From: Sphingomonas hengshuiensis
GTDB lineage: Bacteria > Pseudomonadota > Alphaproteobacteria > Sphingomonadales > Sphingomonadaceae
Direction of reading: 5' to 3'
Length of the DNA stretch: 64,000 bases
NCBI RefSeq assembly: GCF_000935025.1
Contig: NZ_CP010836.1
Location: forward strand, 744,001-808,000
The notes under the pieces are model-generated. The model did not search any database. It was given only the letters and a program-made list of their open reading frames with translations, and was not told the DNA's origin. Below, in pieces: positions 54,908 through 63,829 of the stretch; position 1 is the first letter of the stretch; the number at the start of each line of letters is the position of its first letter. Both the position numbers and the translations under genes were made by a program.

Positions 54908-55930
54908 ATGCCGCGTCTGAACGGTTCCTCACGCAGAGATATGCTGAAGATCACTGCAATTCTGTCGGGCGCCGCGGCCATGCCGCAGGCGCAGGCGCAG
55001 GAATCGATTGCGACCGATTTCCGGCGGTACGCGGCAGACATGCGCGAGCCGGATCTTGTCGTCGGGCTCTGGCCGGAGGGCCGAATGCCGGGCGGACCTG
55101 TGCCGGACATCCGCGAGACCATCGACGATCAGACCGACAACTCCGGGTTGCGCTATCGCGTCGCCGAGCATGTGACCCGCCCCACTCTCGCCTATTTCGC
55201 GCCCGCCAACCCCACCGGCGCTTCGGTGCTGATCCTTCCCGGGGGCGGCTATTCCCGCGTCGGCATCGACCGCGAGGGTTATGAGACCGCCCGCTGGTTC
55301 AATGCGCAGGGAGTCGCGGCGTTCATATTGCGGTACCGCCTGCCAGCGGATCGTTGGGGCGGCGGCGCGCTGGTAGCCCTCCAGGATGCGCAGCGGGCGA
55401 TGCGCCTGATCCGTGCAGGCGGCAAATGGAGCGTCGATCCGAAACGGGTCACCGTGTTGGGAGGATCGGCGGGCGGGCACCTCGCGATCAGCCTTTGCGT
55501 CAAGGTCTATGAGCGCACCTATCCCGTGATCGACGCCGTCGATCGGCTGCTTGCCCGGCCCGATGGCGCGATCCTGCTCTATCCCGTGGTGTCGATGGGG
55601 GCAGGGGACAGCGCGGCCGTGACCGGATCGAAGCTGGCGCTGCTCGGCGCAAATCCGACGCCGGGCGAAATCGCCGCATGGTCGTTCGACCAGCGCGTGC
55701 CCGGGATCACCCCGCCGATCTTTCTGGCGCATGCGGTACACGATCGGGTGGTCCCCGTTGCCCATGCGCTCGCGCTGTTCGGTGCCGTGCGCGGATCGGG
55801 TGGGGAGATCGACATGCACCTGTTCGAGGACGGGGCGCACGGCCTTGGGCTGCGCGGCGATCCGGCCTGGCCCATGTCGGACTGGCCAAACCTCGCCCGC
55901 CGCTGGCAGGTGCGAAACGGTCTCGCCTAG
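54908..55930 (+). CDS. Secreted alpha/beta-hydrolase, carbohydrate-esterase type
   Basis: A 340-residue esterase. The N-terminus RRDMLKITAILSGAAAMPQAQAQ has a twin-arginine-like pair and a hydrophobic stretch with an AQA|Q cut site, so it is exported, possibly through Tat. The hydrolase core has SVLILPGGGYSRVGIDREGYETARWF (oxyanion region), the nucleophile elbow VLGGSAGGHLAIS, ILLYPVVSMG and a C-terminal histidine in FEDGAHGLGLRGDP. The ILPGGGY type is common in acetyl-xylan or pectin esterases (BD-FAE-like). It is convergent with the MFS gene by a four-base overlap and probably deacylates the sugar polymer whose acids the neighbouring module uses. Confidence 0.85.
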   Translation: MPRLNGSSRRDMLKITAILSGAAAMPQAQAQESIATDFRRYAADMREPDLVVGLWPEGRMPGGPVPDIRETIDDQTDNSGLRYRVAEHVTRPTLAYFAPANPTGASVLILPGGGYSRVGIDREGYETARWFNAQGVAAFILRYRLPADRWGGGALVALQDAQRAMRLIRAGGKWSVDPKRVTVLGGSAGGHLAISLCVKVYERTYPVIDAVDRLLARPDGAILLYPVVSMGAGDSAAVTGSKLALLGANPTPGEIAAWSFDQRVPGITPPIFLAHAVHDRVVPVAHALALFGAVRGSGGEIDMHLFEDGAHGLGLRGDPAWPMSDWPNLARRWQVRNGLA

Positions 55931-57168
55931 GCGGGCCGGAGCGTCGAGCGCGGCTGGCTGCGGAGCGCGCCCCAGGCGATCAGCATCGCGAGCGGATGCA
56001 GGCATCCCATCAGCAGGAATATCTGCCCATAATTGCCCGTCTGCGCGATTTGGCCGACGAGCTGGGTGGAGAAGATTCCGCCCAGTCCGCTGCCCGCCGC
56101 GACGATGCCGAACACCGTCGCGACGACGCGGGTGGGGTAGAGATCGACCACCAGCGTGCTGAGGTTGATCTGGAAGATCAGATGCGCGAACGCCACCAGT
56201 GCCGCCAGCGCAAAGGTGATCTCGATCGCAGGCGCGGTGGAGATGAGCATGCCGGCGGGCGCCAGCACCGCAGCGACGATCAGGCCCGCCAGGCGGCTGT
56301 TGGGCGGGGTCATGCCGCGTTTGACGAGCTGGCCTGAAAATATTCCGCCAAAGATGCTGCCAAAGTCGGCCGCCAGATAGACGATCCAGGCCGTGGCCGC
56401 GATTGCGCCGAGGCTCAGCCCGCGCTGATCGGCCAGATATTTGGGGAACCAGAACAGGTAGAAATACCAGACCGGGTCCGCGAGCATTCTCGAAAGCGCG
56501 AATCCCCAGAGCGGTCGTTCGCGCAGGATTGCGCGCCACGGCGTCGGTTCGGCCCGGCTGTCGGCCTTCTCCTTGCGGCGCGGATAGAGGGCGAGCCAGG
56601 CGATCAGCCATAGGAAGCCCATCGCGCCGGTCACCATGAACGCCGAGCGCCAGCCATAGCTGAGCGCCAGCCACCCGATCAGCGGCGGGGCGATCGTCGC
56701 GCCGACCATCGCACCGGCGGTATAGATGCCGAAGGCGAGCCCCCGTTCGCGCGCCGGGAAATGCTCGGAGATTGCCTTGGGGCCGACAGTGTAATTCCCC
56801 GCCTCGCCCAGCCCGAGCATCGCGCGGGCAATCCCAAGTCCCGCGGCGCTGCGTACCAGGCCGGTGGCCATATTGGCGAGCGACCACCAGCCGACGAACA
56901 GTGCCAGCGCCATTCGCGTGCCCAACCTGTCGGTCAGCCAGCCCGCGAGCAGATAGGCAATCGTGTAGGCGATCAGGAACAGTTGGACGACATGCGCGTA
57001 ACCGACGTCGTCCATGCCCAGATCGCGCTGGACCATCGGCGCGAGGATCGACAGCGTCTGCCGGTCGACATAGTTGAGCACGGTCGATGCGAACAGCAGC
57101 GCCAGAATCGCCCAGCGCAAAGGGCTCGGCGAGCGAGGCTCGCCGATGGACACGACCGGGTCGGACAT
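55927..57168 (-). CDS. MFS transporter, sugar-acid (ACS) family
   Basis: A 413-residue inner-membrane transporter with 12 predicted helices. VLNYVDRQTLSILAPMVQRDLG after TM1 and WLTDRLGTRMALALFVGWWSLANM after TM2 are the anion:cation symporter (ACS) signatures seen in ExuT and DgoT, carriers of hexuronates and galactonate. LGLGEAGNYTVGPKAISEHFPARERG is the TM4-5 motif of this family. The gene is the last of a minus-strand unit with the IclR, dehydratase and aldolase genes, one base after the IclR stop, so an aldonate or uronate is the likely cargo. Confidence 0.9.
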   Translation of the reverse strand: MSDPVVSIGEPRSPSPLRWAILALLFASTVLNYVDRQTLSILAPMVQRDLGMDDVGYAHVVQLFLIAYTIAYLLAGWLTDRLGTRMALALFVGWWSLANMATGLVRSAAGLGIARAMLGLGEAGNYTVGPKAISEHFPARERGLAFGIYTAGAMVGATIAPPLIGWLALSYGWRSAFMVTGAMGFLWLIAWLALYPRRKEKADSRAEPTPWRAILRERPLWGFALSRMLADPVWYFYLFWFPKYLADQRGLSLGAIAATAWIVYLAADFGSIFGGIFSGQLVKRGMTPPNSRLAGLIVAAVLAPAGMLISTAPAIEITFALAALVAFAHLIFQINLSTLVVDLYPTRVVATVFGIVAAGSGLGGIFSTQLVGQIAQTGNYGQIFLLMGCLHPLAMLIAWGALRSQPRSTLRPA

Positions 57169-57169
57169 T

Positions 57170-57892
57170 TCAGCCTCCTATTTCGGGCGCAGCCTCGCGC
57201 AATGCGGCAACCAGCGGCTCTGTCGCCGCCTCGGGAATCCAGCCGGACAGTGCGATTCCGGCGTGCGCGGGATCGCCGGTCGACACCGCGATGACGTGAT
57301 GGTCGCGTTCGTCGGCGACGTGGACGCGCGCATATCCCAGCCGTCGCACCTCGGCGAGCTTGGCGAGCAGTTGTTCGATCCCTTCGGGGAACATCGGAAT
57401 TTCCCGGTCGCGATAGACATCGCGCACTTCGTCGTCGTCGAGTTCAGAGAGCAGGACGACGCCGATTCCGCTGGTGGTGGCGGGAAGCAGGCCGATGCGG
57501 CCCAGTCCGCGTGAGGCTTCGATCCCCGGCGGGGCGTGGAACAGATAGCTCACACTGTCTCCCCACAGCACGCCCAAGGCGACCGTGTGGCCGAAACGGC
57601 GCAGCCCCTCGAGCACCGGCAGCGCGCGCCGGATCAGCCCCGATGCGAAGAGGCTCTGCGCAGCGAGCACGTGCATGCCCGCGCCGGCGGTATATTTCCG
57701 GTTCGCCGTCTGGCGGGCGATGCCGAGATAGGCGAGCGTCTTGAGCAGCCGGTTGATCTTGGTCGGATCGGCATCGAGCCGCCGCGCCAGTTCACGGCAG
57801 CCGACCGGCTCCGGTGAGGTTGCCAGCGCCTGGAGCGTGGCGATCCCGTCGATAAGGCTCTGGTTGGGCTGGGCATTGGGTTTAGCGCGCAT
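57170..57892 (-). CDS. IclR-family transcription regulator
   Basis: A 240-residue regulator. The N-terminal winged HTH is SLIDGIATLQALATS, CRELARRLDADPTKINRLLKTLAYLGIARQ; the C-terminal effector domain contains GHTVALGVLWGDSVSYLFHA and the late VSTGDPAHAGIALSGWIPEAA. In sugar-acid pathways IclR members such as KdgR bind 2-keto-3-deoxy acids. It lies between the dehydratase (42 bases) and MFS (one base) genes in the same direction and probably autoregulates this module. TAGCA/TGCTA palindromes at 54793 and 60038 are candidate binding sites. Confidence 0.88.
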   Translation of the reverse strand: MRAKPNAQPNQSLIDGIATLQALATSPEPVGCRELARRLDADPTKINRLLKTLAYLGIARQTANRKYTAGAGMHVLAAQSLFASGLIRRALPVLEGLRRFGHTVALGVLWGDSVSYLFHAPPGIEASRGLGRIGLLPATTSGIGVVLLSELDDDEVRDVYRDREIPMFPEGIEQLLAKLAEVRRLGYARVHVADERDHHVIAVSTGDPAHAGIALSGWIPEAATEPLVAALREAAPEIGG

Positions 57893-57934
57893 GGCGCCAT
57901 CCTATGCACCCGCGCGTGCAGGCCGCCAATCCGC

Positions 57935-59101
57935 TCACGTCACCAACTCCGCATGGTCCCAGAACCGGGCATTGGGCGCAACGCCCAATCCCGGCGCCGA
58001 CGGCAGGACATAGCCGCCCTCGCCATGCGCCATGTCGGTGTCGAGCAGCGCCAGATTCCGCTCGAACACCGAATGCTGCCACTCGTGCTTCCACAAGCCG
58101 GGGAGGGTCGCCGAGGCCTGGAGGCTGGCGGCAAGGAAGATGCCGGTGCCTATCGTTGCATGCGGCGCCACCGCAACGTGTTTGAGGGCCGCAAGGCGCG
58201 CGATCCGGAGGAACTGGGTAATGCCGGTATGGCCCATTTCAGGCTGGATATAGGCCAGCGGCCCCGCAGCGAGGCGGTTGATCGCCTCATATTCGGTGTA
58301 CCATTCCTCGCCCGCCGCGACCGGTACGGGGCTGGTTGCGGCAAGATGGGCAAGGCCGGCTACGTCTTCGGGCTTGACCGGCGCCTCGACGAAGCCGGGG
58401 CGGTAGGGGGCGAGTGCCGCGATAAGTTCGGCTGCCTCGGCGGGGGAGAACTTCCAATGCAGGTCGATCAGGATCTCGGTCGCATCGCCCAGCGCGTCGC
58501 GAAGCGCGGCCATCTCGGCGACGATTCCCTCATGGCTGACCACCGCCGCGAATTTGAACGCATCGATCCCGCGCGCCTGCCACTCCTTCGCCAGCGCCAC
58601 CCGCGCCGCGAGCGTCGCCGCCGGCAATCCGGAGAGGTAGCTCGGGATGATCGCATGCGCCGTCTCCCCGATCAGGTCGCGCACTGGCTTGCCCTCGGCT
58701 TTGCCCTTCAAGTCCCACAGCGCAATGTCGATCGCAGCGATCGCATCGACATGGAAGCCGCTCCAGGCCCCGCGCACGCGCATCAACCCGTAGAGCAGGT
58801 CCCAGGTCGCCCCGATATCGGTCACCGCCTCGCCGATTAGTACGGGGGCGAGCAGGTCGTTGACGATCTCGCATGTCGCGCGGGGCGCGCAGAGGCCATA
58901 GGTTTCGCCCCAGCCGACACTGCCATCCTCCGCGGTGACGCGCACCGCGATCGAGCGGTCGGTGGTCGGATAGAGGGTGCCGTTGCCCGTGCGCACGATA
59001 TAGCCCCGCGCGTTCACGCGTTCGCCTTTTGCCAGCGGTCCCAGATAGGGTGTTTCGCGCGGAACGGTGACGATGAAGGTGTCGATGGCGGCGATGCGCA
59101 T
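57935..59101 (-). CDS. Enolase-superfamily sugar-acid dehydratase (mandelate racemase/muconate lactonising group)
   Basis: A 388-residue enzyme with the capping domain (residues ~1-120) and TIM barrel of the enolase superfamily. Metal ligands are D213 (LIDLHWKF), E239 (GFVEAPVKP) and E265 (AAGEEW). H215, in the D-x-H arrangement of galactonate/gluconate dehydratases, and H314 (APHATIG) are the acid/base candidates, and K183 (FKFAAVV) is near the second-strand lysine. This pattern favours beta-elimination of an aldonate or aldarate to a 2-keto-3-deoxy acid. It starts two bases after the aldolase stop. The precise sugar acid is not predictable. Confidence 0.85.
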   Translation of the reverse strand: MRIAAIDTFIVTVPRETPYLGPLAKGERVNARGYIVRTGNGTLYPTTDRSIAVRVTAEDGSVGWGETYGLCAPRATCEIVNDLLAPVLIGEAVTDIGATWDLLYGLMRVRGAWSGFHVDAIAAIDIALWDLKGKAEGKPVRDLIGETAHAIIPSYLSGLPAATLAARVALAKEWQARGIDAFKFAAVVSHEGIVAEMAALRDALGDATEILIDLHWKFSPAEAAELIAALAPYRPGFVEAPVKPEDVAGLAHLAATSPVPVAAGEEWYTEYEAINRLAAGPLAYIQPEMGHTGITQFLRIARLAALKHVAVAPHATIGTGIFLAASLQASATLPGLWKHEWQHSVFERNLALLDTDMAHGEGGYVLPSAPGLGVAPNARFWDHAELVT

Positions 59102-59103
59102 GA

Positions 59104-60024
59104 TCAGGCGAGCGCTCCCTGTGGCGCTTCGAGCGGAAGCAAGTCCGCCAGCCGTGCGAGCAACGCGTCCAGTTCGATCCGGTCGTAGCGATCCAGCTCC
59201 GGTCCCGGCGCGCGGACATAGGCGCTGTCGATCAACCCGCGGCGCTGGAGCACGGCCTTGGTCAGTCGCCAGCGGAAAATCGCCTGCATGTTGAGAAGGG
59301 GGAGAGTGCGTTCGAACAGATCGCGTGCCCTGCCTTCCTCGCCGGCCGCGTGCTCGGCAAGCATATTCACGTGCAGTTCGGTGATTTCGCAGGCCGGCAT
59401 CGTGCCGCGCGCGCCGCGGGTCAACTCGTCCAGTACGAAGCGCGCACCGGCGCCGCCGAAAACCGCCTCCAGCGAATCGCCCGCCAGTTCGGTGAGGCGC
59501 GTGATTCGCTGGCCCGAGGGTGGGGCCTCTTCCTTGACGTATTTGATCCCGGGCTCATGGTGCGCCAGTTCGGCAACCTGCTCGAGCGGCATACCTATGC
59601 CCATCGGGGCTGGGGCGTTCTGCAGCATGATCGCGATCCCCGAACCCTCGTGCGCCGCTCTGAAGAAGCGCGCCATCGCGGCCAGGTCGCCGGCAAATGC
59701 TTTGGGTGTCAGGATCATCGCGGCGACCGCGCCGGCACGGGTGCCTGCTTCGGCATAGGCGATTGCTTCGTTCGTGTCTCCGGTGCTGCCGCCGACGACG
59801 AACGGCACGCGCCCGCCCAGCCATTCGCCGACTCGCGCGGTGAGATGGAGTCGCTCTTCGACGCTCAGCATGTCGTATTCGCTGGCGAGCCCGGGGAACA
59901 CCACGCCCTGGGCCCCGCTCGCGACGATATAGTCGAGAACCCGGCGCGTGGCGGCTTCGTCCACGGCGCCCGACTGCGTGAAGATTGTCGGTAGGATCGG
60001 CATCACGCCGTGCAGTTGGGTCAT
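59104..60024 (-). CDS. DHDPS/NAL-family aldolase, probably for a 2-keto-3-deoxy sugar acid
   Basis: A 306-residue TIM-barrel class-I aldolase-family protein. The Schiff-base lysine is K164 in IKYVKEEAPP, and the pyruvate-binding loop is VVGGSTGDTNE (~77-85). The tyrosine that normally shuttles protons (YNxP motif) is replaced: the motif reads MLQNAPAP, with Gln135 at the tyrosine position. That change rules out ordinary dihydrodipicolinate synthase chemistry and leaves a lyase or dehydratase-type reaction, as seen in several 2-keto-3-deoxy-acid members. It is the first gene of the minus-strand sugar-acid unit and is divergent from the TonB receptor at 60232. Confidence 0.85.
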   Translation of the reverse strand: MTQLHGVMPILPTIFTQSGAVDEAATRRVLDYIVASGAQGVVFPGLASEYDMLSVEERLHLTARVGEWLGGRVPFVVGGSTGDTNEAIAYAEAGTRAGAVAAMILTPKAFAGDLAAMARFFRAAHEGSGIAIMLQNAPAPMGIGMPLEQVAELAHHEPGIKYVKEEAPPSGQRITRLTELAGDSLEAVFGGAGARFVLDELTRGARGTMPACEITELHVNMLAEHAAGEEGRARDLFERTLPLLNMQAIFRWRLTKAVLQRRGLIDSAYVRAPGPELDRYDRIELDALLARLADLLPLEAPQGALA

Positions 60025-60037
60025 GGCCCCTCCGGAT

Positions 60038-60051
60038 TAGCATTGTTGCTA
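60038..60051. promoter_or_regulatory. Palindrome TAGCA-TTGT-TGCTA in the aldolase/TonB-receptor divergent region
   Basis: A 14-base dyad, 14 bases upstream of the aldolase ATG, in the 207-base divergent region. The same 5-base half-site occurs at 54793-54805. No other strong symmetry was seen in 60025-60231. Confidence 0.38.
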
Positions 60052-60231
60052 TATATGTCATACTCTTTGCAGCGGCCTCCGTTGTCAACCGCCGATATCG
60101 GGGAAAAATGGCGGAATGACCGTAAAATTGGGTATTGCGAGACTAAAAACGTTGCTTTAGTAGCCACAATACGAACCATAAGGGCGCAAAGCCCGGGTTC
60201 GCCAACCGTCGAGTTGCCAAGGGGAGAGGGT

Positions 60232-62907
60232 ATGAAGAATCGCATCGCCCAATATTTGCTGATGTCCACCGCGCTCGCGTCGGCTGGCCTGCTTGCCGCA
60301 CCCGCTGCGGCGCAGGCCGACTCGGCCATGCCTGCAGCGCAGGAGAGTGATCCCGCGCAGGACCAGCAGGACGACACCGCCATCGTCGTAACCGGCATTC
60401 GCCAGAGCCTGGGGGCCGCGCGCGACATCAAGCGTAACGCGGTCCAGTTCGTCGACGCGATCGTCGCCGACGACATCGGCAAGCTGCCCGACCGCAACGT
60501 CGCCGAGTCGCTGGCCCGTGTCTCGGGCATCCAGGTCGATCGCGGCATCGCGGAGGGCACCAGCGTTTCGGTGCGGGGCCTTCGACAGAACGTCTATCTG
60601 TTCAATGGTCGCGAGATCGTCGACGCAACCGGGCGCGGCGGCGTGGGCCTCGATCAGCTCGGCAGTTCGACCTATGGCATCCTGTCGCTGGTTCCGTCCG
60701 AACTGATCGCGCGCCTCGAAGTGACCAAGCTGGCGGGCGCCAACGACATTGCCGGGGCCCTGGGGGGCATCGTCGACATCGAGACGCGCAGGCCATTGGA
60801 CGGTCCGAGCAGCATCGCCGCGCGCGCCGGAGCCAGTTACGACACGCTGACCGAGAAGCCGAGCTACGAGGTGTTCGGCCTGGTCTCGCAGAAGTTCGCC
60901 AACGACACGCTGGGCGTGCTGGCCTCGGGCTCCTATGGTCGCCGCCGCCTGTCGCAGCAGGGGCTGGACACGTTTTCGGGCTATACGCGGTTCACCTCGG
61001 GCGGCACGACGCGTTTCGGCCATTCGGACGTCCGTCCAGAAGAGATCTCCGAGACGCGCACCAAGTTCGGCCTGGATGGCGTGATCCAGTGGAAGCCGGC
61101 GCCGGGCGTCGAGATCACGCTCGACAGCTTCTATTCCAAGCTGATCTCGGACCGGGAGCGCTACTGGATTTCGTTCAACCCGCAGACCGGCCTGACCAAC
61201 GCGACCTATTCGCCCAACAATGTGCTGCTTTCGGGTACGTCCACGGCGCCGGTCCTGACCAATAGCGAGTTCGCCTATACAAAGGCCGACACCTGGTCGT
61301 CGGCGCTCAACGGCAAGTTCGACGTGACCGACCGGATCAGGGCGAGCGCCGAACTCTCGTACAATCGCTCGACCTCGAGCTATGATCAGAACTATCTCCG
61401 TCTCCAGCCGGTGGCCGGGATCACGCCCAGCACGAGCTTTGATTTCACCAAGGGCGAGCTTGGCGCTTATTCGATCAGCGGCATCGACCTGACAGACCCT
61501 TCGCAGCTCCGATTGACGATCCTGTTCGATAATCTCTATCGGGCAAAGACCGAGGCGACCGCTGCGCGCACCGACTGGAGCGCCGCACTGGGCGACGGTT
61601 TTCTCGACGCGCTGAACGTCGGCGTGCGCTATCAGAGCCTGGATACGCATGTTACGCCGTCGCTGGCCGATATTCGGCCCGCTGGCGGGATCACCGCTTC
61701 CAGCCTCTCGCAATATCTGACACTTTATTCGAACCAGGATTTCGCCAAGGGCGATTTCGGAGGGCTGCCCCGCAGCTTCCTGGCTGCGAACGACAGCATC
61801 GCTGGCGGATGCGGCGTCTGGACCACGGTCGCGGCGGTCTCTCAGGCGGCTGCCTGCCTCGATCCGACCAGCACCGCCACTGCGCTCGCGGGCACCTATC
61901 GGATCAAGGAGAAGTTCACCGAGGGCTATGCCAAGCTCGACTTCAAGGTGGAGGGATCGCTCGATCTCGCCGGCAACATCGGCATACGTTATCTGCATCG
62001 CGACATGACGTCGATCGGCAACCTGATCGGTGCCACCGGTGGGGTCACGCCCGCCACCTTCCTGCGCAGCGACGACGAATGGCTGCCCTCGGCCACGGTC
62101 AAGATGAACGTTATGGAGGGCCTTATCTTCCGTCTGGGTGCGGCCAAGGTCGTTGCCTTCCCCAACACGGCCGACCTCAACAACGGCGTGACGCTCAACA
62201 ACACAGCGGTGTTCGTGAACGGCGTGCAGACCACGCCAGGCACCGGCAGCGGCGGCGCGCCGAACCTGAATCCGTTCAAGGCCAACCAGTTCGACGCATC
62301 GGTCGAATATTATTTCGGGCGCCAGGCGCTGTTCTCGGTAGGCGCCTTCTACAAGGACGTCTCGACCTTCATCGTTGCGAAGCAGAGTGCCGAGACATTC
62401 AACAACGTCAGCTACCTGATCAACCGTAAAATCAACGGCGACGGCGCCAAGGTGAAGGGTGTCGAGGCGCTGCTCCAATTGCCATTCTACTTCCTGCCGG
62501 GCGCTCTCGACGGGCTCGGTATCGTCGCCACCTATTCGTACATCGACTCCACGACGCCGATTCGCGACGCGGTGGGCCGGGTGCTCGCCTTTCCCGGCCT
62601 GTCGAAGAACAACGCAAATCTGGTCGGCTATTACGAGAAGGGCCCGGTGTCCTTCCGGCTGGCCTATAACTGGCGCGACGACTATCTGGTCAGCCTCTCG
62701 GGCGCGAACACCGGCATCTACAATGATGCCTATACCGATCTGTCGGCAACCTTCCGCTATGATCTCTCGCAGAACCTGTCGCTCAATCTCGAGGCGAACA
62801 ACCTCCTGAACGAACACCAGCGCACCTATGACGGCACCGCCGAGGCGCTGCGGACGAACCTGTTCTTCGGGCGCATGTACAAGGCCAGCGTCAGCGTCAA
62901 ATTCTGA
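60232..62907 (+). CDS. TonB-dependent receptor of the sugar-acid module
   Basis: An 891-residue outer-membrane receptor. The signal peptide ends near APAAAQA (about residue 28), and the TonB box is DTAIVVTGIRQSLGAARDIKRN, the form typical of carbohydrate-specific receptors in sphingomonads, Xanthomonas and Caulobacter. The plug has ADDIGKLPDRNVAESLARVSGIQVDRG and IARLEVTKLAGANDIAGALGGIVDIETRRP in standard blocks, and the barrel ends RMYKASVSVKF. GGGGAGAGGG is a strong ribosome site for the ATG at 60232. It is divergent from the aldolase operon and followed by the SDR and sugar-acid kinase genes, so its ligand is probably an oligogalacturonide- or aldonate-type sugar. Confidence 0.93.
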   Translation: MKNRIAQYLLMSTALASAGLLAAPAAAQADSAMPAAQESDPAQDQQDDTAIVVTGIRQSLGAARDIKRNAVQFVDAIVADDIGKLPDRNVAESLARVSGIQVDRGIAEGTSVSVRGLRQNVYLFNGREIVDATGRGGVGLDQLGSSTYGILSLVPSELIARLEVTKLAGANDIAGALGGIVDIETRRPLDGPSSIAARAGASYDTLTEKPSYEVFGLVSQKFANDTLGVLASGSYGRRRLSQQGLDTFSGYTRFTSGGTTRFGHSDVRPEEISETRTKFGLDGVIQWKPAPGVEITLDSFYSKLISDRERYWISFNPQTGLTNATYSPNNVLLSGTSTAPVLTNSEFAYTKADTWSSALNGKFDVTDRIRASAELSYNRSTSSYDQNYLRLQPVAGITPSTSFDFTKGELGAYSISGIDLTDPSQLRLTILFDNLYRAKTEATAARTDWSAALGDGFLDALNVGVRYQSLDTHVTPSLADIRPAGGITASSLSQYLTLYSNQDFAKGDFGGLPRSFLAANDSIAGGCGVWTTVAAVSQAAACLDPTSTATALAGTYRIKEKFTEGYAKLDFKVEGSLDLAGNIGIRYLHRDMTSIGNLIGATGGVTPATFLRSDDEWLPSATVKMNVMEGLIFRLGAAKVVAFPNTADLNNGVTLNNTAVFVNGVQTTPGTGSGGAPNLNPFKANQFDASVEYYFGRQALFSVGAFYKDVSTFIVAKQSAETFNNVSYLINRKINGDGAKVKGVEALLQLPFYFLPGALDGLGIVATYSYIDSTTPIRDAVGRVLAFPGLSKNNANLVGYYEKGPVSFRLAYNWRDDYLVSLSGANTGIYNDAYTDLSATFRYDLSQNLSLNLEANNLLNEHQRTYDGTAEALRTNLFFGRMYKASVSVKF

Positions 62908-62913
62908 CGCCGG

Positions 62914-62991
62914 CTAGTGGTCCGATTCTGACATTCGGTACCGTGTGACGCTAGGTCGCGCTCGAATGTCAGAATCTCTTCGGACCACTAG
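62914..62991. repeat. Palindromic element 1 (CTAGTGG ends)
   Basis: A 78-base inverted repeat. Arms share CTAGTGGTCCG then ATTCTGACATTCG; the right arm has five extra bases (CTCTT on the top strand) between these blocks, so the stem has a one-sided bulge. It is the first of a pair before the SDR gene. Confidence 0.8.
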
Positions 62992-63003
62992 AAGCATTTG
63001 ATT

Positions 63004-63082
63004 CTAGTGGATTTTACGATTTTGACATTTGCAGACCCATCCCATCCGCCAGGGGATGCAAATGTCAAAATCAATCCACTAG
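63004..63082. repeat. Palindromic element 2 (CTAGTGG ends)
   Basis: A 79-base inverted repeat, 12 bases after element 1. Arms share CTAGTGGATT then ATTTTGACATTTGCA; here the left arm carries four extra bases (TTAC) at the equivalent place, so the bulge lies on the opposite side. Inner bases CATCCC and GGGATG can extend the stem. It ends 18 bases before the SDR start. Confidence 0.8.
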
Positions 63083-63100
63083 CAGGCAAGGGGAGCAAGA

Positions 63101-63829
63101 ATGAGCGATAGCGAACTGGCCGGGCGCACCGCACTGGTGAGCGGCGCGGCAAGCGGGATCGGCGCGGCTATCGCCCGGCGGTTCCGCGCCGCCGGGGCAC
63201 GCGTCTGCGGGCTGGATCTCGCGCCGGCGCAAGGGGTGGACGTGGCGCGCGTCGCCGATCTCCGCTCGGATGGAGATGTCGAGAGCGCCTTGGCGCGGCT
63301 GGGGGAGGTGGATATCCTCGTCCATGCCGCCGCCCTCTCCCTCCATGGCGGAACGATCGACACCGCACCCGCGGACTGGGCCGACATCTATGACGTGAAC
63401 GTGGTCGGCGCAGTGCGGCTGATGCGTGGGGTGGTGCCCGGGATGCGCGCACGCGGCGGCGGATCGATCCTGCTGCTTTCCTCGATCAACGCGCAGTTCG
63501 CGGCCCCGACGCTTGCCGCCTATGCTGCGTCCAAGTCGGCAGTCGAGAGCCTGACGCGCACCGCCGCGCTCGAGTTCGCGCCTTATGCGATCCGGGTCAA
63601 TGCGATCGCCCCGGCGTCGGTCGATACGCCGCTGTTGCGCGAGTCATTCGATCGCACCGGCGACCCGGAAGCGGCGCGGGCGGCGAATATCCTGCGCCAT
63701 CCGCTTGGCCGTCTGGGCATGCCCGAGGATGTGGCGGAACTCGCGCTATTCCTCGCCTCGGATCGGGCGAGTTGGATCACGGGGGCAATCCACCCGCTGG
63801 ATGGAGGTGCGCATGTCACACGCCGCTGA
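63101..63829 (+). CDS. Short-chain dehydrogenase/reductase
   Basis: A 242-residue classical SDR. The cofactor loop is TALVSGAASGIGAAIARRF, GLDLAP at the end of the second strand favours NAD(H), and VHAAALS replaces the NNAG motif. The catalytic residues are seen in LLLSSINA (Ser), AAYAASKSAVESL (Tyr-x3-Lys) and YDVNVVGAVRLM (Asn). It ends in WITGAIHPLDGGAHV. Its place between the sugar-acid TonB receptor and the sugar-acid kinase suggests oxidation of an aldose or reduction of a keto-acid, as in uronate pathways. The ribosome site is AGGGGAG; the stop overlaps the kinase gene by 17 bases. Confidence 0.93.
   Translation: MSDSELAGRTALVSGAASGIGAAIARRFRAAGARVCGLDLAPAQGVDVARVADLRSDGDVESALARLGEVDILVHAAALSLHGGTIDTAPADWADIYDVNVVGAVRLMRGVVPGMRARGGGSILLLSSINAQFAAPTLAAYAASKSAVESLTRTAALEFAPYAIRVNAIAPASVDTPLLRESFDRTGDPEAARAANILRHPLGRLGMPEDVAELALFLASDRASWITGAIHPLDGGAHVTRR

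Noticed and set aside
60157..62817. Minus-strand frame of nearly 900 codons opposite the TonB receptor at 60232
   Set aside because: The receptor has a signal peptide, TonB box, plug and C-terminal strand; the opposite frame has no domain.
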